Assembly (NCBI GenBank): GCA_024516155.1
Contig: JAJJXM010000003.1
Span: 124,001 to 188,000 of the forward strand
Direction: 5' to 3'
Source: Pyronema omphalodes
Taxonomy: Eukaryota > Ascomycota > Pezizomycetes > Pezizales > Pyronemataceae
DNA length: 64,000 nucleotides
Program-made: the position numbers and the translations under genes
In this document: piece after piece, positions 58,838 through 64,000 of the stretch
How the letters are laid out: each line of letters begins with the position of its first letter
How positions within the stretch are numbered: the stretch's first letter is position 1
Notes under the pieces: generated by a model
Databases searched by the model: none
Told to the model about the DNA's origin: nothing
What the model saw: only the letters and a program-made list of their open reading frames with translations

Positions 58838-60008
58838 CTACAATGCTTCACCAACGTCCTTTCTTCTCACCAAGTGAACCCCATCAAAAACCGGCAACAA
58901 AATATTCTCCAAATCCACACGATCATTAACCCACTTATTAAACCTATCTATGTCATCTGCAGCATTAGTCCATCTCGAGTCATGCTGTTCCGGGTTGTCC
59001 TTCCTATTCGCCGGTAATCCCATAAACAACGCGTTGTCTGCAATAATCAATCCACCGGGTGCAAGAAGATTGAGTGACAAGGCTATGTCGAGATAGGAAA
59101 CGTAACCATCTTTGTTGGCGTCGATAAAGATTATATCGAAGGTTCCGGAAAGAGTTTTCATCCTACAGTCAATGTTAATAAAACGAACTTCTTTGTTTTT
59201 AGAAAATCATATTTCATATGCCATGGGGGAAGGCTTGCGAACGGTCACAACTTCCGCATACATTCCCCGTAGATTAGAGAAAGCCAAAAGGTTAACCGCC
59301 CCCACAAGCAGCAACCATATGAAAACAAAATATTGAGTAAGGGTAACTCACGTTTGAGTGGCATCTCCTCCAACAAACTTAATAATATCTCCATACCCAG
59401 CCTTCTTAAAAGACTCCTTCGCAAACTCACTAGCAGAGTTTTCAAGGTCTAAACAAACAACCTCACCTCCAGGTTGAGTCTTAACTGCCTCAGCCCAAGC
59501 TAACGCCGAGTAGCCTGTGAAAGTTCCAATTTCTAGGATACGTTTTGCTCTTTGAAGTTTAGCAACGAAGAGCATGAATTGCGCCTATTGCTCAGAGTAG
59601 GTGGAAATATTAGCTATGTAACTTTTGGTTATGTATCATGCATTAAATTTCGAAAAAAAACAGATGTGAGTCATGTAAAATGGAATTCATCAAGCCAGAG
59701 GCGCCAAGTAATTAGTGCATATATCAACCAAGACATATACTACTCTACGACATTTCGAAAGGCTAGGGTAGGTTTTCGGGATATGTTCCTACTTGGGTAA
59801 AAGTTATGCAGGAGAAAATATGAGTGAGACTTACTTGTATTTCGCTAACCATCATAACAGCCGGTAAATTTTCCTTTTCACAGAACTCCTCGGAAGCCTT
59901 CTGGTGTTGGTAAAGTATATCTGGTAGCGGCGTAGAATGCTTTGTGGCGTAGCTAACGACATCTACACCGACAATTGGGTTGGGATATAGCGGGATGGAA
60001 TCGTGCAT
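58838..60008 (-). CDS. Class I O-methyltransferase (CCoAOMT-like)
   Basis: Predicted 243-aa SAM- and metal-dependent O-methyltransferase of the caffeoyl-CoA/catechol type (PF01596). Exons are 60008-59835, 59584-59352 and 59162-58838. The introns (250 and 189 nt) are unusually long for this window, but frame and motifs agree across both. Exon 1 has VVSYATKHSTPLPDILYQHQ and ends VMMVSEIQ; exon 2 begins AQFMLFVAKLQRAKRILEIG. The SAM loop is ILEIGTFTGYSALAWAEAV. The divalent-metal residues lie in IFIDANKDGYVSYLD and LIIADNALF. VVCLDLENSASEFAKESF is motif II. Such enzymes methylate catechol hydroxyls of small molecules. The substrate is not deducible. Confidence 0.9.
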
Positions 60009-61288
60009 GATGGCTGATAGATGATGGATGATTGATGATTGATGATGGCTGATGGATGATGGGTGGCTTTCTGCGGCGTGGTTCGGAACCTAGGAGGGTA
60101 ATTCGCACAATTTGCACAGATAAGGTTGGGCGTAGGGTTCGGTATATATGTAGATGAGGTGCACTTTTCCTAAAGACAGTACACTTTGAAGTGCAGTTTT
60201 TAGTGAATCGCAACTAATCAAAGTATGAGAAGCCGGTGAATCTTGTTGAAGTGGAAGAAAGGCTCAAGGAGAGTCGTATGGAGCTCAGTACGGGAGAAGT
60301 GGAGCTTTAATAGTTTTTCAAGAGGGGGCCATCAGCACAGGGGCGGCTTTAATAAGCATATCCCTACTGTATTGGTAACCATAAAGCATAATATTAAGCA
60401 TGGATTTTCTGACTTTGTTACTATGTACCTCATTCGGAGATTAGGAAAAAGCAAAAGTCTTAAAGCTACAACAGCTACCAGCTAGCAGCTAGCAGCTACA
60501 TAGCCTTACCTCTGTTCCGAGGAGCTTCGTAAAGCTCACGTGGGCTACGGATATAAAGAGCATTTGGAGTTGTAGCTATATCCATGATCTTCATAATCCT
60601 TGATGAAGAGCTCTAGAGTTCATACGATTAGTAGTTAGATGTTGCTCAGATGCCCTGGATAATGATCCCTGACAAGGTATCGCTTCGTTGGATTCGGCAA
60701 ACTATCCCTACACTATACACATGGACAATACAGCGGATGAACGAGTGGGAGTTTATGTTTCGGAAGCATGGTTCCCCACAAATCTCTCTCCCTCCCTCCC
60801 CCGGGTCCCCGCATCATTCGCATCATTTTCAAACTACCACATGGTCTATGCTTCGCTACGGCACGGCAATGTTATGGAAAGCCAACATCCGCGATGAGCG
60901 GATCTTCCCGGCACCACCTAGGATGGTCTCGGATAGGTAGTAGTGGATAGGGAGGCAGCTAGGGTGATCCGAGTTATTATACCTGGTTAGCGTATTTATC
61001 GGTTTGTATAGATTTCTATATTTCCATGGAGAACCCTCTGCTGGTATGCAGATGAATTTTGATATATTTCGGTAAAAACTGATGACATTTGGCATTTACA
61101 TGGTTGGAGTTAATATCAAATATATCCCAAACTGTGAAACTATCAGTCTTATATAACTTTCGACTGTACCTATATATTGTGAACCACAACAACCCCAAAC
61201 TCCGTCCAAACTCCGTCGAACCACCACGCAACTCCAAAACGACAAATACGTATGCATATGCTATGTGTAACCAATCCAGATTCCAGTA
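60009..61288. other. Intergenic
   Basis: 1.3 kb between two minus-strand genes. It has a short GATGATTGAT repeat (60005-60060) and an AGCTAGCAGCTA repeat (60470-60500). Frames at 60650-60950 show no motif. Confidence 0.5.
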
Positions 61289-62775
61289 TCAAGTCATCTT
61301 ACAGTACTCCCTTCCTCGTGCCACCTGCCAACCACACAAGAACGGTTCCAACCCCATCGATATCAAACCTGCAATACAGATTCCCGCACTATCCGACACT
61401 GTTGTAGCACCCAAACTAAACTCTCTTTCCTCTCCCTCCATGGTGTCTGTGATTTCTGCAAAAGTATTGACATACACCAGCCCACCAAGAAGGCCCTCCC
61501 AGAAGATTATGGCGAATATTATCCATATGCTGGGAATAAAGTTGTACATAGCATGCAATGTCAACACGGCAAGATTGATACATTGCAGGAAAGCGGGGGG
61601 ATAGAGTTTCCTCACTCGCAAAAATGGAGTAGAGGAACGAGAGATGAAAACGCCGATTTGGTAGACGGTGCCATACATGGGGTACGCATCTCGATAGTGG
61701 GCGAATGGCATTTTCTCAAGTGGATACAGTAGAGTTGGTGCCACACCTTGGTTCACAGTGTATTCGGCAATGTAGACCAGAAGAAGAGGAAGCATGCTAC
61801 AACCTCCATGTTAGACTTTTGGGAGAATACGTAAATTGGTAAACTTACTATGGAAAGAACAGTTTTCTGGTTCGTCCGAGCTTAATCTTGAGACTTTTAA
61901 CCCAATCCTCGTTTTCAAGCCGAGCCGCAGGAAAAGCACTAGACGAGTACATCGAAGAAGCCATAAGACCGCCCTCTTCACTACCGGTGATGTTTTGGTC
62001 TTCAGAGCCGGTTTCGTCCTCCGCGAGGGGTTGGTACCCTCGATGTTTTCCCTTTAATGGTGCCTGAGGGAGGACCATGAAGAAAGCTACAATCATAATG
62101 ACAGGCAGGAAGCCAAAAGTCATTAAGCTTGCTCGAACCGACATGCCAATCCAGCTTGTCGCACATACATATAGGAAGGCACCGAGTAGGCCTGCTGCAC
62201 CAGTACCGCTACCCCAGAACGGGATTGCAAAATCTCCGTAGAAATGCGTCATTCCCAAGAACGACAGCTCTCCAAGTCCCGAAGAAATGGATGCCAGAAC
62301 AACTCCAAAAAGTCTTTGTGATAGCTCTGTCTGCCACGCCACCAGTTGCATTCCCACGAAAGAAAGGGCGACTAGAATTAAGATACGTATACGGTAAGGA
62401 ACGATGTGTATAAAGTACGGCGAGATCAATTTCATAATGACAGATGGAACAACATCGGCTAGGAGGACGACGGCTTTAGGAATGTCCGGACCAACGAGAT
62501 CGAGTGCAGCGGATAAGATAATAACGTAGAGGACATTATTTATTAATCCTGTCCCAAAACGAGAACCTGTCAGAACTCATATCTTGCTTATGGAGAGCTA
62601 TCTAACCAAAAAGGAAGAATGCGGTGCAGACTCTTGGGTTGGCCCCAATAAATGCAGCTTTCAATCTAGCTTTATAAACCGAGAGCGAAGCGGAGGGTGT
62701 CCCAGGAACTGGTAAAGAGAATGTTGAACGGGTTTGAGATCCGCTGCTGGATAAGGCGTGAACGGGAGGCGTCAT
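61289..62775 (-). CDS. btn1: CLN3/Btn1 vacuolar membrane protein
   Basis: Predicted 458-aa polytopic membrane protein of the CLN3 (battenin) family. Yeast Btn1 is vacuolar and affects pH and basic amino acid balance. Exons are 62775-62607, 62548-61849 and 61796-61289. The first junction (phase 1) restores [20 protein letters not shown], and the second (phase 2) restores [20 protein letters not shown]; both are CLN3 hallmarks. About ten hydrophobic segments are visible. A Glu/Ser/Asp-rich loop ([20 protein letters not shown]) lies mid-protein. The C-terminal region ([18 protein letters not shown] and [19 protein letters not shown]) is also family-typical. The cytosolic N-terminus is Ser/Pro/Thr-rich. 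Confidence 0.94.
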
Positions 62776-63496
62776 TGTAGACGGTTAACGGACGGTCTTT
62801 CCACCAGCGAGATGAGAGAGACACAGTATTAGAGAGAGCTGATCAGGCTATAGCACGGAGGTCTGTAAATGGCATCTATTGTATTGTTGTTTGAATAGCT
62901 AATAACGAGGGGATATCGTGGTTGTGAAGACGTGGTCAGACGGTGTATCAGTGACCTCACGAGTATTGTGACGGGTGTAGAGGTAAGAGTCCGCAAGTAC
63001 CCGTGAGCCCGATTACACAGTGACGCGCGTGGCAGCTGAGAGCTATGCGGATAGCATCCCTGTATGTAGTTGAAGTCATGCTCACGAACGCCACAACCTT
63101 CAAAAAGACGAGCAAGTGCCAAGCCAGACGTGCCAAGCCGAACCTTAATCAGCCGCATTATGCGCCACAGACACATGCATTCGCTTCGCGATTATCGACG
63201 CCACATCCTCAGCCACATCATCCCGCTTTACGCCACACATCGCATCAGTGAGTGTAACCATCTCACTGGCCTAGCGCTGCTGCTCCGGTGGACCTACCCT
63301 CTAGGTACATACACTCTAAACGATCCCGGTTAATGATACCCACAATTTTGCAAATCAACTCCATTTCTTACGCCGCCGCTTGAACGAGTTCCCTCTCAAC
63401 ATCCGGAGACCTCACTTCGCCAATCTACAAGCCCTGGGTTCACCTCTCTTCCGCGGTCAGTGCTCGAGTCGCCAGGCCGTCGCTGTTTAGACCCAA
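62776..63496. other. Divergent promoter region
   Basis: 0.7 kb between CLN3/btn1 and the right-edge gene. A moderately GC-rich CCACA/CGCC-rich part lies near 63100-63250. No gene recognised. Confidence 0.5.
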
Positions 63497-64000
63497 ATGG
63501 ACTCCTCCTCGTCTCGTAAAGAGCGGGCATCATCACCGTCGCGGCGGGACACTGCGGGACTGGAGTCATCGGCTACGCTCTCCGGTAACTCCATCGTGCG
63601 TCTACCTTCAATTCTATGCGCAGTTCGGTCGGCGCGGAAGTTCTGACGATAGTAGGGCCGTGATCTCACTGCGTTTGGTCGAACTGTCACAGCTACCGCC
63701 GGACAAATAATCGGTCCCTTTGCCGAAGGCGACAGGCCAGGCCAATACACTAGCACCATGGGAGATATATCCAAGCAGCTTGCGAAGCGGCCGGCAATTC
63801 AGAAACGAATGTTGTCGATGAAGCATCGCTCTCCGGGGGAGCTTGTTCGTTCCAAGTTCTCGACTGCCGAAATCCAGCACCGCGCTTTAACCCATGTTCC
63901 GGATGAAATGCTATATAACATACCCGCAACAGAGCATTCTTACTCTTTGTTTCAGGGATTTCAAGCTACGCTTCCAGATGAGACTCTCGTGACAGAACGC
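63497..64000 (+). CDS. Unrecognised gene, 5' part (runs off window)
   Basis: The N-terminal 148 residues of a gene cut by the window edge. Exon 1 is 63497-63595; exon 2 starts at 63656 and is open to the end. The 60-nt phase-0 intron has a GTGCGT donor and a TTCTGACGA branch with TAG acceptor. A GTAACT donor at 63585 was rejected because no acceptor keeps frame. The start is Ser/Arg-rich (MDSSSSRKERASSPSRRD). It continues with LTAFGRTVTATAGQIIGPFA, then GDISKQLAKRPAIQKRMLSM, then GELVRSKFSTAEIQHRALTH and DEMLYNIPATEHSYSLFQGF. I do not recognise the family from this portion. Confidence 0.65.

Noticed and set aside
60650..60950. Three overlapping plus-strand frames of 60-96 codons
   Set aside because: All frames are open over the same C-rich stretch; no motif or homologous pattern.

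Overview
This is filamentous-fungal (Pezizomycotina) nuclear DNA. The evidence is the gene set (RAI1, ARP9, VPS28, SFM1, RRP43, CLN3/Btn1, endosulfine and VIP1 orthologues), many short GT-AG introns (mostly 45-60 nt) with CTAAC/CTGAC-like branch sites, an intron-bearing tRNA-Met and a lone 5S rRNA gene. Codon use and gene content would fit a leotiomycete, but that placement is only an impression. I joined exons by eye and required reading frame and family motifs to agree across each junction.

Layout. 1-7.6 kb is a gene-poor block of minisatellites, low-complexity DNA and a head-to-tail duplication of about 0.7 kb. From 7.6 to 20.8 kb, four well-spaced genes all lie on the minus strand: a secreted cyclase-family protein, a membrane-anchored alpha/beta hydrolase, a secreted tyrosinase and a LaeA-type methyltransferase, with a 5S rRNA gene among them. 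This looks like an accessory or metabolic segment. From 21.6 kb the genes are mostly housekeeping: a UFD1-domain/zinc-finger protein, tRNA-Met(CAT), RAI1, an unrecognised basic protein, a VIP1-like RRM protein, ARP9, a GFA/CENP-V-fold protein, a DCAF11-like WD40 protein, VPS28, RPS3, a PTC5-type phosphatase, an endosulfine, SFM1, an unrecognised coiled-coil protein, RRP43, two unrecognised proteins placed tail to tail, a class I O-methyltransferase and CLN3/Btn1. A gene at the right edge runs off the window. In all I support 23 protein genes (one partial) and two RNA genes.

Functional links. RNA metabolism and translation are well represented: RAI1 and RRP43 act in RNA quality control and decay, RPS3 is a ribosomal protein, and SFM1 is the family that methylates RPS3. 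ARP9 (remodelling), the UFD1-domain protein and the DCAF11-like protein (ubiquitin pathways), VPS28 (ESCRT-I) and CLN3 (vacuole) are otherwise unrelated neighbours.

The most notable observations are a seven-cysteine metallothionein-like tail on the VIP1-type RRM protein, an 8-nt micro-exon and a GC-AG intron in RAI1, a tyrosinase with a Cys-rich head and a 25-residue Pro/Gly repeat linker, and the repeat block at the left end. I found no CRISPR array, intact transposon or complete biosynthetic cluster.
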